From Flavobacterium sp. FEMGT703F (GTDB taxonomy: Bacteria; Bacteroidota; Bacteroidia; Flavobacteriales; Flavobacteriaceae): a DNA stretch of 64,000 nt. Positions 9,010 to 18,226 of this stretch are shown here, one piece after another. The position numbers were made by a program, and so were the translations under genes. A model generated the notes under the pieces. It ran no database searches. It had not been told where the DNA came from and worked only from the letters and a program-made list of their open reading frames with translations. The stretch is from positions 372,001 through 436,000 of the forward strand of contig PGCN01000018.1 in the NCBI GenBank assembly GCA_002786385.1, given 5' to 3'. Numbering within the stretch: the stretch's first letter is position 1; every line of letters begins with the position of its first letter.

Positions 9010-11394
9010 ATGAAAAACAACCAACCTTCACTGTTTAGCTTTTTGTTTTTGGCAGTCCTACTCAGCGGCATATTCTATTTTATGATGCCGCAAAGTTACG
9101 ATGTCACAGAAGCGCCACTCTCCGAATTTTCGACTAAAAGAGCTCTTGAGATTGTTAAGAACATGTCCGCCAAACCGCATTTTGTAGGGTCACAAAATCA
9201 TAAAGCTGTGGCCAATTATCTGCAAAAAGAACTGCAAAGTTTGGGCTTACAAAGCACCGTACAAGAAGGCTTTACCATGACCGAAAAAGGCACTTTGGTT
9301 AAGGCTAAAAATATCATCGCCAAGATTAAAGGCACTACGGATTCTAAAGCGTTACTGCTGTTGGCGCATTACGACAGTGCTCCGCATTCGTTTTCTCACG
9401 GTGCCAGCGACGATGCTTCGGGCGTGGCCACCATTATTGAAAGTGTTCGGGCGTTTTTACACAATAAATCTGCTAACAAAAACGACATTATCATTTTGTT
9501 CAGCGATGCCGAAGAAGTTGGACTTAACGGGGCAGCCTTATTCGTAACCCAACATCTATGGGCTAAAAATATTGGCTTGGTACTTAACTTTGAAGCCCGT
9601 GGTTCTTCCGGACCGAGCTATATGCTGATGGAAACCAACCAAGGTAATTCGAAAATGTCAGAAGCCTTTAAAGCCGCAAATGCCACTTATCCGGTATCAA
9701 ATTCGTTAATGTACAGCGTGTATAAAATGCTGCCCAACGACACCGATTTGACTGTTTTTAGGGAAACCGGAAAAATTCAGGGGTTTAACTTTGCTTTCAT
9801 CGACAGCCATTACGATTACCACACTGCTCAAGATAAATTTGAGCATTTAGATCCCAAAACCTTGGCACACCAAGGCAGCTATTTGTTCCCACTTTTAAAT
9901 CATTTGGCCAATGCCGATTTATCCGATTTGGCTTCCGCAGAAGATGATATTTACTTTACAGTACCGTTTGGTTTCATTAGCTATCCATTTGCTTGGATTT
10001 TCCCCATGTTAATAGTTGGCTTTGCCTTGCTCTTCCTTTTTGTATTTATCGGTTTGGGCAAACAAGTCCTTCGAATTGATGAAATCATTAAAGGTTTCCT
10101 ACCGCTGATTGGAGCACTCATTACGGCAGGTTTAGTAACTTACATCGGTTGGAAATTACTACTTAACTTTTACCCGGAATACCAAGATATTCTTCAAGGA
10201 TTTACTTATAACGGACAAGACTATTGTTATGCTTTTACCAGCTTAACCCTTGGTATTTGCTTCCTCTTTTACCAAAACAAGGGTAAACGCCATCCCGAAA
10301 TGAACCAACTGATCGCACCATTATTCATTTGGTTACTCATCAATACCGGTATCGCTTTAAAACTGAAAGGTGCCGGATTTATGATTTTACCGGTATTGTC
10401 CTCAGCTTTTATGTTGGGCTTCTATGTTTTGACGCAAAAAACCAATTGGCTGTTAAACGTTATTTTGGCCGTGCCAACCTTACTCATACTGACACCACTA
10501 ATTCAGATGTTCCCGGTTGGCTTAGGGTTGAAAGTGATGTTTGGCACTTCGATTTTAACTGTACTGACTTTTGCACTTTTACTACCTATTTTCGGCTCGT
10601 ATGAAAAGAAAGGGATTTGGGCTTCACTTTTTATTCTTTTAGCCATCGGATTGTTCATTAAAGCCCATCAGGAATCGGGTTACACTTACGGTAAAGCCAA
10701 GCCAAACAGTTTGGTCTACGCGCTGGATACGGACACCAACAAAGCCTATTGGACTACTTATGATGTGAATTTAGACGAATGGACGAAAGCCTATTTAGGC
10801 GATAATCCGAAGAGCGGAAAACCACTAAACACCAACAAGTTGTACAGTAAATATGGTTCCGAATTTACCTTTATGGCCGAAGCACCGATGAAGAACATCG
10901 CCCAACCGACCATCGAATTTTTACGCGATACCGTTAAAGGCAACCAACACCTTTACCGCATCAAAATTTCACCGAACCGAACCGTAAACCGCTACGATAT
11001 CTTCAACAATAAAGGCATCACGATTCACAATTTTAAAGCCAATGGTGTTACGGCAATTGAATTTAAAAGCAATATTTCGGGTAATACCGATGGCAAATTG
11101 CTGAGTTATTACGTGATAGATAATATTCCGCTGGAACTCGAATTTTCCATTCCGGCCAACCAAAAACTCGATTTAGATTTGGTGGAAAGTTCTTTTGATT
11201 TGCTGACCAATCCTCAATTCAGTGTCGCCAAAAGAAAAAGCTGGATGATTCCGACGCCTTTTGTCCTTAATGATGCCGTGATGATACGTCAAAAACTGAA
11301 AGCCACCTCAAAACTGGTTTCAGCACCAACACCAACTTACCGACGCCATTGGGTCAAAGACAGCACTTCGGTAACTAAAGACACGCTGCGTTGA
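9010..11394 (+). CDS. Membrane-anchored M28 family aminopeptidase with C-terminal multi-TM region
   Basis: 794 residues. After one N-terminal membrane segment (residues about 8-26) comes an M28 catalytic domain. The zinc and catalytic residues sit in LLAHYDSAPHS, GASDDASGVA, FSDAEEVGLNG and HYDYHTAQD. From about residue 320 there are roughly eight hydrophobic segments, then a soluble C-terminal domain of about 230 residues. The layout resembles the ER metallopeptidase (ERMP1/Fxna) architecture rather than a simple secreted aminopeptidase. The substrate is unknown. The stop overlaps the next gene (TGATG), implying translational coupling. Confidence 0.86.
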   Translation: MKNNQPSLFSFLFLAVLLSGIFYFMMPQSYDVTEAPLSEFSTKRALEIVKNMSAKPHFVGSQNHKAVANYLQKELQSLGLQSTVQEGFTMTEKGTLVKAKNIIAKIKGTTDSKALLLLAHYDSAPHSFSHGASDDASGVATIIESVRAFLHNKSANKNDIIILFSDAEEVGLNGAALFVTQHLWAKNIGLVLNFEARGSSGPSYMLMETNQGNSKMSEAFKAANATYPVSNSLMYSVYKMLPNDTDLTVFRETGKIQGFNFAFIDSHYDYHTAQDKFEHLDPKTLAHQGSYLFPLLNHLANADLSDLASAEDDIYFTVPFGFISYPFAWIFPMLIVGFALLFLFVFIGLGKQVLRIDEIIKGFLPLIGALITAGLVTYIGWKLLLNFYPEYQDILQGFTYNGQDYCYAFTSLTLGICFLFYQNKGKRHPEMNQLIAPLFIWLLINTGIALKLKGAGFMILPVLSSAFMLGFYVLTQKTNWLLNVILAVPTLLILTPLIQMFPVGLGLKVMFGTSILTVLTFALLLPIFGSYEKKGIWASLFILLAIGLFIKAHQESGYTYGKAKPNSLVYALDTDTNKAYWTTYDVNLDEWTKAYLGDNPKSGKPLNTNKLYSKYGSEFTFMAEAPMKNIAQPTIEFLRDTVKGNQHLYRIKISPNRTVNRYDIFNNKGITIHNFKANGVTAIEFKSNISGNTDGKLLSYYVIDNIPLELEFSIPANQKLDLDLVESSFDLLTNPQFSVAKRKSWMIPTPFVLNDAVMIRQKLKATSKLVSAPTPTYRRHWVKDSTSVTKDTLR

Positions 11395-12197
11395 TGAAAA
11401 AAATCAGTATCTTAGGTTGTGGCTGGTTGGGATTACCACTCGCCAAATCACTTATATCAAAAGGTTTTTCGGTAAAAGGTTCTACCACTTCTGAAGCCAA
11501 ACTAGCCGTATTGGAGTCGGCCAATATTAAAGCGCATTCTATTCGATTGACGGAAAATAAAGTCATGGGCAACATGGAAGCTTTTTTATCGGAATCCGAA
11601 ATTTTAATTATTGATATTCCACCGAAACTGAGAGGTGATGGTGCGGAGCACTTTGTGACCAAAATTGGAACACTTATTCCCTTTATTGAAAAATCGCCCA
11701 TCAATCATGTGGTGTTTATCAGTTCGACTTCGGTGTATGCCGATGACAATACCATCGTGACCGAAAACAGCCAACCCGAACCCGATACCGAAAGCGGCAG
11801 GCAATTGTTAGCCACCGAAAAATTGTTGCAAGCCAACACCAAATTTCAAACCACCGTGATTCGCTTTGGCGGATTGTTAGGCGAAAACCGACATCCGATA
11901 CATTTTTTAGCCGGCAGAAAAAACTTAGAAAACCCCAAGGCACCGATTAATTTAATCCATCAAAACGATTGTATCGGCATCATCGAAGCAGTCATTGCCC
12001 AAAATACTAAAGGCGAAGTGTTCAATGCCGTAGCGCCGTATCATCCAACCCGAAAAGACTATTATACCCAAAAAGCGGTTGCATTAGGGTTGCCTTTGCC
12101 GGAATTTGAAGAAGGGAATATATCGGTTGGGAAAAGGATTGATTCTGAAAAAATTGCCCGGGTTTTGAACTATTCGTTTATAAAACCAGAGCTGTAA
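11394..12197 (+). CDS. NAD(P)-dependent Rossmann-fold epimerase/dehydratase-like protein (YeeZ-type SDR)
   Basis: 267 residues. The N-terminal ILGCGWLGLPLAKSL is an atypical GxGxxG dinucleotide-binding loop, characteristic of the YeeZ-like extended SDR group. FISSTSVYADD carries the Ser/Tyr region, and a sugar-epimerase-like C-terminus follows. The ATG at 11394 overlaps the stop of the M28 peptidase gene by one base; a TTG one codon upstream is possible. The reaction is not predictable beyond NAD(P)-linked chemistry. Confidence 0.8.
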   Translation: MKKISILGCGWLGLPLAKSLISKGFSVKGSTTSEAKLAVLESANIKAHSIRLTENKVMGNMEAFLSESEILIIDIPPKLRGDGAEHFVTKIGTLIPFIEKSPINHVVFISSTSVYADDNTIVTENSQPEPDTESGRQLLATEKLLQANTKFQTTVIRFGGLLGENRHPIHFLAGRKNLENPKAPINLIHQNDCIGIIEAVIAQNTKGEVFNAVAPYHPTRKDYYTQKAVALGLPLPEFEEGNISVGKRIDSEKIARVLNYSFIKPEL

Positions 12198-12338
12198 ACC
12201 CTGGAGCATACTTAATAGATTTATTGACATCTTAGCAAGAGCAGCAAAACAATATTCCTTTTTAATGGAAAAAAACATCTGTAAACTTTATTTATGTAAA
12301 ATATTTTCTTACATTAGAGTTGTTCTAACGATTTTTTT

Positions 12339-12776
12339 ATGAAAAATATCACGCTATTACTGCTATTAATCACAACCTTTATAAGTTGTTCTAAAAGTGA
12401 AACTGAAGCGGAAAATGAGCTGGAAACTCCGATTCCTGAAGAATTAATTGGTACATGGGAATTTAAAGGAATTTATGTACATGATGTGTTTGATGAAAAT
12501 AATATGCCGATTTTTAACGCCTATGAAAATGATGATTACATCACATTTAATAGTGATAAAACTTTCTCTCAATTACATCAAAACTATCAATATACCGGCA
12601 CATTTACTGTTACCAACAATAATAAACTTAATTTTTTTTATGACTCCAACCCAAACGGAATTAACAATAATGGGAGTACAATAATTAGCTTACTAACAGA
12701 AACCGAATTAAGACTTTCTTGTTTACAGGAAAATTATTGTGATGTTGCTCGCTATGAAAAAGTTCCTTCTAACTAA
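12339..12776 (+). CDS. Lipocalin-like lipoprotein
   Basis: 145 residues. The signal peptide ends in a lipobox (TTFISC, Cys at about 17), followed by an acidic spacer and then ELIGTWEFKGIYV, the GxW start typical of small Bacteroidota lipocalin-like beta-barrel lipoproteins. Late Cys residues (SCLQENYC) may form a disulphide. Expected in the periplasm or outer membrane. Function unknown. A similar protein lies at 36153-36566. Confidence 0.75.
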   Translation: MKNITLLLLLITTFISCSKSETEAENELETPIPEELIGTWEFKGIYVHDVFDENNMPIFNAYENDDYITFNSDKTFSQLHQNYQYTGTFTVTNNNKLNFFYDSNPNGINNNGSTIISLLTETELRLSCLQENYCDVARYEKVPSN

Positions 12777-12799
12777 TTCGTATTGATATACCCATAAAT

Positions 12800-12833
12800 A
12801 AAAAACCTCAAGTTACAGCTTGAGGTTTTTTAT
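12800..12833. terminator. Bidirectional terminator between convergent genes
   Basis: AAAAAACCTCAAG and CTTGAGGTTTTTT form a stem with A- and T-tracts on both sides. It serves the lipoprotein gene (plus) and the M13 peptidase gene (minus). Confidence 0.88.
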
Positions 12834-12836
12834 TTT

Positions 12837-14888
12837 TTACCAAATTTTCACTCTCTTTTCCGGAGCCAGGTACATCCCGTCGCCAGGTTTGATGCCAAAG
12901 GCTTGGTGGAATGTATCTAAGTTCAACAACGGCACATAAGCGCGGTACATGCCCGGCGAATGCGGATCGGTTTTCACTTGATTTTTGATGGCTTCATCAC
13001 GCATTTTGCTTCTCCAAATGGTCGCCCAAGAAATAAACAAACGTTGTTCCGGGGTAAAACCGTCAATCAAGCCCGGATTGCCGTTCTCTTTTAAATACAA
13101 TTGCAAACCGTCGTAAGCCGCATTAATGCCGCCTAAATCACCAATATTTTCTCCCAAGGTAAACTTCCCATCTACTTTAGTTCCCGGTAGCGGTTCTAAA
13201 GCCGAATATTGATCAGCCAAAGCCGTTCCTAAAGCCGTAAATTGTTTTAAATCTTCATCCGTCCACCAATTCACCAAGTTTCCGTCGGCATTGTATCTTG
13301 AACCGGAATCATCAAATCCATGGGAAATTTCGTGACCGATAACGGCGCCAATTCCACCATAATTTACCGCTTCATCCGCCTTGTAATCATAAAACGGCGG
13401 TTGCAAGATAGCGGCCGGAAATACAATTTCGTTGTTGGAAGGATTGAAATAAGCATTTACGGTTTGTGGCGACATGCCCCATTCGGTTTTATCTACCGGT
13501 TTGCCCATTTTTTCTATGTTTCTTTTGAAACTCCAATTCGAAATGTTCATAGCGTTGTCAAAATAGGTGCCGCCTTCTTCCGGACTTTGGATGGCGAGTG
13601 CCGAATAGTCTTTCCACTTATCAGGATAACCGATTTTAACCGTCATCTTGTTCAATTTCTCGATAGCGCTCAATTTGGTTTGAGGCGACATCCAAGTCAA
13701 GTTATTGATACGAATTTCATAAGCCTTGATGACGTTTTTAATCATATTTGCGGCTTTGGTTTTCGCCTCAGCCGGGAACATTTTTTCAACGTATAATTTT
13801 CCTAAAGCTTCACCGGTAGCACCGTTAATAACTTGCAACGCTCTTTCTTTACGAGGACGTTGTTTGATGGCACCGCTTAAGGTTTTGCTGTAAAATTCCC
13901 AATTGGCCGTTTCCAGTTCGGTCGATAATTTTCCGGCAGCGTCATTGAGTAAAGTCCAACGCATATAAGCTTTCCAATCGTCCAATTTGTTTTCGGTAAA
14001 TATTTTTTGCAAAGCTTCCATATAGCGCGGTTGCGACACAATTACCGTGTCCACTTTTGGCAATCCTAAACCGGTAATATAACTTTCCCATTGTATGGCC
14101 GGCGTTAATTTTTGCAAGTCGGCTACCGTCATTGGATTATACGTTTTTCTTCGGTCTCTGCGTTCCACTCTGTCCAATCTTGGTTTGGACATGGCAATTT
14201 CCAGGGCCAAAATATTCTCGGCATTTTTCTGAGCCACTTGCGGTTTTTCACCCAAGAAAGCCAACATTCTGGCAACGTGCGCTACGTATTTCTGTCTTTT
14301 TTCTTTGGAATCAGCATCATCAGAAACGTAATAATCTCTGTCTGGTAAACCCAGGGAACCCGGACCAACATTCACCACGTTGCGGTTGCTGTTTTTAGCA
14401 TCGGTACCAACACCAACACCAAAAAAACCAATACCGCCTTTCGGAGCCATTTCGAGCATTAATTTTTGCAAATCGGCCACCGATTTTACTTTGTTGATTT
14501 TGTCCAAATACGGTTTTAGAGGTTTGATTCCCGCTTTGTTTCGGGCCACCGTATCCATAATGGTGCGGTACAAATTAATGGCTTTACCTTGATCGGTATT
14601 GGATTTATAGGCCGGATTTTTAGCGGCTTCTTCCAAGATATTTAAGGCATCTATGTCGGTTTTTTGACGCAATTCGTCAAAGCTTCCCCAACGGGTGCGA
14701 TCGGCCGGAATCTCGGTGTTTTTAACCCAAGTTCCGTTGACAAAGTTGAAAAAATCATCGTTTGGGCGAACTGATTTGTCCATTAACGACAAATCGATAC
14801 CCGGCTTTTTTTCTTGTGCAATGATAGGTGCCGTGCTCAAAGCAACCAAGGTCACAAACAATGCTTTTGAAATGGTATTTCTTTTCAT
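12837..14888 (-). CDS. M13 family zinc metallopeptidase (PepO/neprilysin-like)
   Basis: 683 residues. A signal peptide (KALFVTLVALSTAPIIAQ) directs export. The mature start DKSVRPNDDFFNFVNGTW is the M13 N-terminal signature. The zinc site is VIGHEISHGFDDSG with the third ligand Glu in ENIGDLGG, and the C-terminal region contains the KMRDEA and DPHSPGMYR motifs. M13 enzymes cleave short peptides. There is no lipobox, so a soluble periplasmic enzyme is expected. The gene stands alone with its own exact -7 box. Confidence 0.94.
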   Translation of the reverse strand: MKRNTISKALFVTLVALSTAPIIAQEKKPGIDLSLMDKSVRPNDDFFNFVNGTWVKNTEIPADRTRWGSFDELRQKTDIDALNILEEAAKNPAYKSNTDQGKAINLYRTIMDTVARNKAGIKPLKPYLDKINKVKSVADLQKLMLEMAPKGGIGFFGVGVGTDAKNSNRNVVNVGPGSLGLPDRDYYVSDDADSKEKRQKYVAHVARMLAFLGEKPQVAQKNAENILALEIAMSKPRLDRVERRDRRKTYNPMTVADLQKLTPAIQWESYITGLGLPKVDTVIVSQPRYMEALQKIFTENKLDDWKAYMRWTLLNDAAGKLSTELETANWEFYSKTLSGAIKQRPRKERALQVINGATGEALGKLYVEKMFPAEAKTKAANMIKNVIKAYEIRINNLTWMSPQTKLSAIEKLNKMTVKIGYPDKWKDYSALAIQSPEEGGTYFDNAMNISNWSFKRNIEKMGKPVDKTEWGMSPQTVNAYFNPSNNEIVFPAAILQPPFYDYKADEAVNYGGIGAVIGHEISHGFDDSGSRYNADGNLVNWWTDEDLKQFTALGTALADQYSALEPLPGTKVDGKFTLGENIGDLGGINAAYDGLQLYLKENGNPGLIDGFTPEQRLFISWATIWRSKMRDEAIKNQVKTDPHSPGMYRAYVPLLNLDTFHQAFGIKPGDGMYLAPEKRVKIW

Positions 14889-14911
14889 AGGTTTGAAATA
14901 AGTTAGACTTA

Positions 14912-14919
14912 CAAATTTA
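14912..14919 (-). promoter_or_regulatory. -7 box (TAAATTTG) for the M13 peptidase gene
   Basis: Exact TAnnTTTG on the minus strand, 24 bases before the ATG at 14888. Confidence 0.5.
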
Positions 14920-15004
14920 CCGATTATGACGTGACAATCGATTTTTTAACAAAATTATAAGTGTTGATTAGCGGATTATCGTTACAATTATGATGGTGCT
15001 TTTG

Positions 15005-15012
15005 TACTTTTG
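15005..15012 (+). promoter_or_regulatory. -7 box (TACTTTTG) for the SCO gene
   Basis: Exact TAnnTTTG, 14 bases before the ATG at 15026. It excludes the in-frame ATG at 14990 as the start. Confidence 0.55.
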
Positions 15013-15025
15013 TCAAAAAAACCAA

Positions 15026-15700
15026 ATGTTGGATTTTATCAAAAAATACCGGATTTTAATCATCACATTTATACTGTTTTCCATAGTAACAGTTTCCTTG
15101 TTTTACAACGCTTTAAAACCTCAAAAGACCTTACCGATTTACAATCCGGCCGATGTGAATCCGGAATTGGTGGACAGCACAGTTCAGTTTGTGGCCAAAT
15201 ACCACACTATAGCCGACTTTTCTTTTACCAATCAAAACGGAAAAACCATCACCCAAAAAGATTATGAGGGCAAGATTTATGTGGCCGATTTCTTCTTCAC
15301 CACTTGCGGCTCTATCTGTCCTATTATGACTACCAATATGATTGATGTTCAAAAAGCGTTTGCCAACAACCCGAAAGTGATGATATTATCTCACACCGTT
15401 ACCCCAGAAATTGACAGCGTTCCCGTGTTGAAAAAATATGCTGTCGAAAAAGGTGTAATCGATTCGAAATGGAACTTGGTTACCGGCGATAAAAAAGACA
15501 TTTACAGTATGGCGCGCAAATCCTATTTGGCGGTCAAACTCGGCAAACCGGAAGAATTATACGATATGGTTCACACCGAAAATTTTGTGTTAGTGGATGC
15601 CGAAAGACGTGTTCGCGGGTTTTATGACGGGACGAAGAAAGAAGAAGTCAAAAAGTTAATTGAAGACATCAATTGGTTATTAACAGAAGATAAAAATTAG
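15026..15700 (+). CDS. SCO1/SenC family copper chaperone/thiol protein
   Basis: 224 residues. One N-terminal membrane anchor (ILIITFILFSIVTVSLFY) is followed by a thioredoxin-like domain facing the periplasm. The copper/redox motif is CGSICP (CxxxC), with the conserved His in MVHTENFVLVDA. SCO proteins deliver copper to the CuA centre of cytochrome oxidase. The ATG at 15026 is preferred over 14990 because a -7 box lies between them and because it gives a normal signal anchor. It stands directly upstream of feoAB but has a separate promoter from it. Confidence 0.9.
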   Translation: MLDFIKKYRILIITFILFSIVTVSLFYNALKPQKTLPIYNPADVNPELVDSTVQFVAKYHTIADFSFTNQNGKTITQKDYEGKIYVADFFFTTCGSICPIMTTNMIDVQKAFANNPKVMILSHTVTPEIDSVPVLKKYAVEKGVIDSKWNLVTGDKKDIYSMARKSYLAVKLGKPEELYDMVHTENFVLVDAERRVRGFYDGTKKEEVKKLIEDINWLLTEDKN

Positions 15701-15740
15701 TTAAACTGATATTTATCATTCTGTTTTCTTTTTTTATCGC

Positions 15741-15748
15741 TACTTTTG
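15741..15748 (+). promoter_or_regulatory. -7 box (TACTTTTG) for feoAB
   Basis: Exact TAnnTTTG. Thirteen bases downstream of it lies AATCTAAATAA (15761-15771), repeated at identical spacing in front of the FecA-like receptor gene. Confidence 0.55.
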
Positions 15749-15774
15749 CAATCTTAATTCAATCTAAATAAGCA

Positions 15775-16011
15775 TTGAAAACCACCGTTGATTTATTAAA
15801 AATAGGAGACAGAGCTATCATCACGCATGTGGATTTGGATAAAATTCCGTTAAAACTGTTGGAAATGGGTTGCTTACCCGACAATGAGTTGGAGATTATT
15901 CAAATTGCACCGCTAGGTGATCCTATTTACCTTAATGTAAACAACGGATCCCATTTGGCTATTCGAAAAGAAACCGCTCATGAAATTGAAGTAGAAATCC
16001 TCGAACCGTAA
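15775..16011 (+). CDS. feoA: Ferrous iron transport protein A
   Basis: 78 residues, TTG start. A small SH3-like domain: LLKIGDRAIITHV, then LLEMGCLPDNELEIIQIAPLGDPIYLNV, with a typical FeoA hairpin. FeoA supports FeoB in Fe(II) uptake at the inner membrane. The TTG at 15775 is accepted because no ATG lies between the -7 box and the conserved domain. feoB starts three bases after the stop. Confidence 0.92.
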   Translation: MKTTVDLLKIGDRAIITHVDLDKIPLKLLEMGCLPDNELEIIQIAPLGDPIYLNVNNGSHLAIRKETAHEIEVEILEP

Positions 16012-16014
16012 AAC

Positions 16015-18120
16015 ATGAGCCTCCAAAACATCAACGTAGCACTAATCGGCAATCCCAATACCGGAAAAACTTCTGTTTTTAATGAACTTACCGGTTTAAA
16101 CCAACAAGTTGGGAATTATCCCGGGATAACCGTAGACAAAAAACTGGGGTTTTGTAAACTGCCGAATAACATCAAGGCGAATATTCTCGATTTGCCGGGA
16201 ACCTACAGTTTGAATGCGAGTTCCATAGATGAAAATGTGGTGATTGAATTGTTGTTGAATAAAAACGACAAACTCTTCCCCGATGTAGCCGTTGTGGTTA
16301 CAGACGTTGAAAACCTGAAACGAAACTTACTGCTTTTTACCCAGATTAAGGATTTGGAGATTCCAACCATTTTGGTCATCAATATGGTAGACCGAATGAA
16401 AGCTAAAGGCATTTCGTTGGATATTCCTTTTTTGGAAGCCCAATTAAAAACTAAAGTTGTTTTGGTTAGTACGCGAAAAGGCAACGGAATCGATGACTTG
16501 AAAAATGCGATAGTAGACTATAAAAACCTATCTACAGAACCTTGCTTGAATGCTTCCGTGATTGATCCGGAGTATTTTGACAAACTTCGAACTGCCTTCC
16601 CGGATCAGTTATTGTACAAACTTTGGTTGGTGATAACACAAGATGTGAATTTCATGAATTTGGAACGAAAGGAAATTGAAAGTTCCTTTGCCAAATCGCA
16701 TGCCGACTTAAAGCGATTACAACAAAAAGAAACCATCAAGCGGTATCAGTTTATCAATGATACTTTAAAAATCGGACAAAAAATAGATCTTTCTTCAGCC
16801 TCGGATTGGCGCTTGAAACTCGATAAAATCCTGACGCACAAAATTTACGGCTACGCTATTTTCTTTGGGATTTTATTCTTGATTTTTCAATCTATTTTTG
16901 ACTGGTCAAGTGTACCGATGGAATTTATTGACAGCACTTTTGCCAATTTGGCCAACTACGCCAAAACACATCTGGCTCCGGGCGAACTGACCAATTTGAT
17001 TAGTGAAGGGATTATTCCGGGCATTGGCGGTATAGTGATTTTCATCCCGCAAATTGCTTTCTTGTTTTTGTTTATTTCGGTCTTAGAAGAAAGCGGATAT
17101 ATGAGCCGCGTGGTGTTTTTAATGGATAAAATCATGCGCCGCTACGGACTATCAGGCAAAAGTGTCGTGCCTTTGATTTCGGGTACAGCTTGCGCGATTC
17201 CGGCCATTATGAGTGCCCGAAACATCGAAAATTGGAAAGAACGATTAATTACCATACTGGTTACTCCTTTCATCACTTGCTCCGCACGCTTACCGGTTTA
17301 TGCCATTTTAATTGCTTTAATCATTCCGGAAAAAAGAGTGTTGGGTATCTTTAGTTTACAAGGTGGCACTTTAATGTTGTTGTACTTGCTTGGCTTTGGG
17401 ATGGCGATTTTTTCGGCTTATCTTTTAAATAAAATACTTGACCTCAAAACCAAATCGTATTTTGTAGTGGAAATGCCAAACTACAAATTGCCATTGTTCA
17501 AAAATGTAGCCATCAATGTGGTGGAAAAAACCAAATCATTTGTATTAGGTGCCGGAAAAATCATTCTCACCTTATCGATTATTTTGTGGTTTTTAGGGTC
17601 TCACGGTCCGGCCAAAGGCTTTGATAACGCAGAAAGCTTGGTCATCAAAAAAGTCAAAGCAGAAAACCGTTTGGATGATACTGAATACCTCAACGACCAA
17701 ATCAGCGCCCATAAACTAGAGAACTCTTACATCGGTATAATGGGGAAATCTATCGAACCGGTTATCGAACCTTTGGGTTACGATTGGAAAATCGGAATTG
17801 CAGTAGTTAGTTCTTTTGCCGCAAGAGAAGTCTTTGTGGGAACTTTAGCCACCATTTACAGTGTGGGCAGCCATAGCGATGAAGAAACCACTATCAAAAA
17901 CCGTATGAATGCCGAAATCCGTCCGGACGGCAAGAAAGTCTTTAATTTTGCAACCGGTGTTTCACTCTTACTTTTTTACGCTTTTGCCATGCAATGCATC
18001 AGCACGTTAGCCATTGTAAAAAGAGAAACCAACAGTTGGAAATGGCCTGCCATTCAGTTGGTTTTTATGAGCGGAGTCGCCTATCTGTCTTCCCTAATCG
18101 CCTATCAATTATTGCGTTAA
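16015..18120 (+). CDS. feoB: Ferrous iron transporter B
   Basis: 701 residues. The N-terminal G-domain has GNPNTGKT (12-19), DLPGTYSL and NMVD. The membrane part follows from about residue 280 with two Gate-type repeats and the conserved GTACAIPAIMSAR and TCSARLPVYA segments, each containing a conserved Cys. It imports Fe(II) across the cytoplasmic membrane. Length is typical of Bacteroidota FeoB. It shares a transcript with feoA; a FeoB-associated small protein lies 2.4 kb downstream. Confidence 0.96.
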   Translation: MSLQNINVALIGNPNTGKTSVFNELTGLNQQVGNYPGITVDKKLGFCKLPNNIKANILDLPGTYSLNASSIDENVVIELLLNKNDKLFPDVAVVVTDVENLKRNLLLFTQIKDLEIPTILVINMVDRMKAKGISLDIPFLEAQLKTKVVLVSTRKGNGIDDLKNAIVDYKNLSTEPCLNASVIDPEYFDKLRTAFPDQLLYKLWLVITQDVNFMNLERKEIESSFAKSHADLKRLQQKETIKRYQFINDTLKIGQKIDLSSASDWRLKLDKILTHKIYGYAIFFGILFLIFQSIFDWSSVPMEFIDSTFANLANYAKTHLAPGELTNLISEGIIPGIGGIVIFIPQIAFLFLFISVLEESGYMSRVVFLMDKIMRRYGLSGKSVVPLISGTACAIPAIMSARNIENWKERLITILVTPFITCSARLPVYAILIALIIPEKRVLGIFSLQGGTLMLLYLLGFGMAIFSAYLLNKILDLKTKSYFVVEMPNYKLPLFKNVAINVVEKTKSFVLGAGKIILTLSIILWFLGSHGPAKGFDNAESLVIKKVKAENRLDDTEYLNDQISAHKLENSYIGIMGKSIEPVIEPLGYDWKIGIAVVSSFAAREVFVGTLATIYSVGSHSDEETTIKNRMNAEIRPDGKKVFNFATGVSLLLFYAFAMQCISTLAIVKRETNSWKWPAIQLVFMSGVAYLSSLIAYQLLR

Positions 18121-18160
18121 CAGTATACTGTTTCTGACTTAAAATAATTCTAAAATTTTA

Positions 18161-18183
18161 TTATTTATATTTTGTCTAAATAA
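18161..18183 (+). promoter_or_regulatory. Candidate operator: inverted repeat upstream of the FecA-like receptor gene
   Basis: TTATTTA and TAAATAA flank a nine-base spacer and embed TTTTGTCTAAAT. The same 12-mer occurs at 22163-22174 before the second receptor gene. It covers the expected -33 region of the TATCTTTG promoter. That a metalloregulator binds here is inference. Confidence 0.3.
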
Positions 18184-18193
18184 AAATACAAAG

Positions 18194-18201
18194 TATCTTT
18201 G
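18194..18201 (+). promoter_or_regulatory. -7 box (TATCTTTG) for the FecA-like receptor gene
   Basis: Exact TAnnTTTG, 25 bases before the ATG at 18227, with AATCTAAATAA (18214-18224) between. Confidence 0.5.
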
Positions 18202-18226
18202 CTGCGTTGATTTAATCTAAATAAAA

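Noticed and set aside
12198..12338. Possible RNA gene between the reductase and lipoprotein genes
   Set aside because: No tRNA-like cloverleaf, conserved riboswitch core or strong hairpin is visible.
13320..13796. 158-codon open frame antisense to the M13 peptidase
   Set aside because: It lies entirely within the M13 coding sequence, whose zinc motif and length are intact. No promoter or motif supports the antisense frame.
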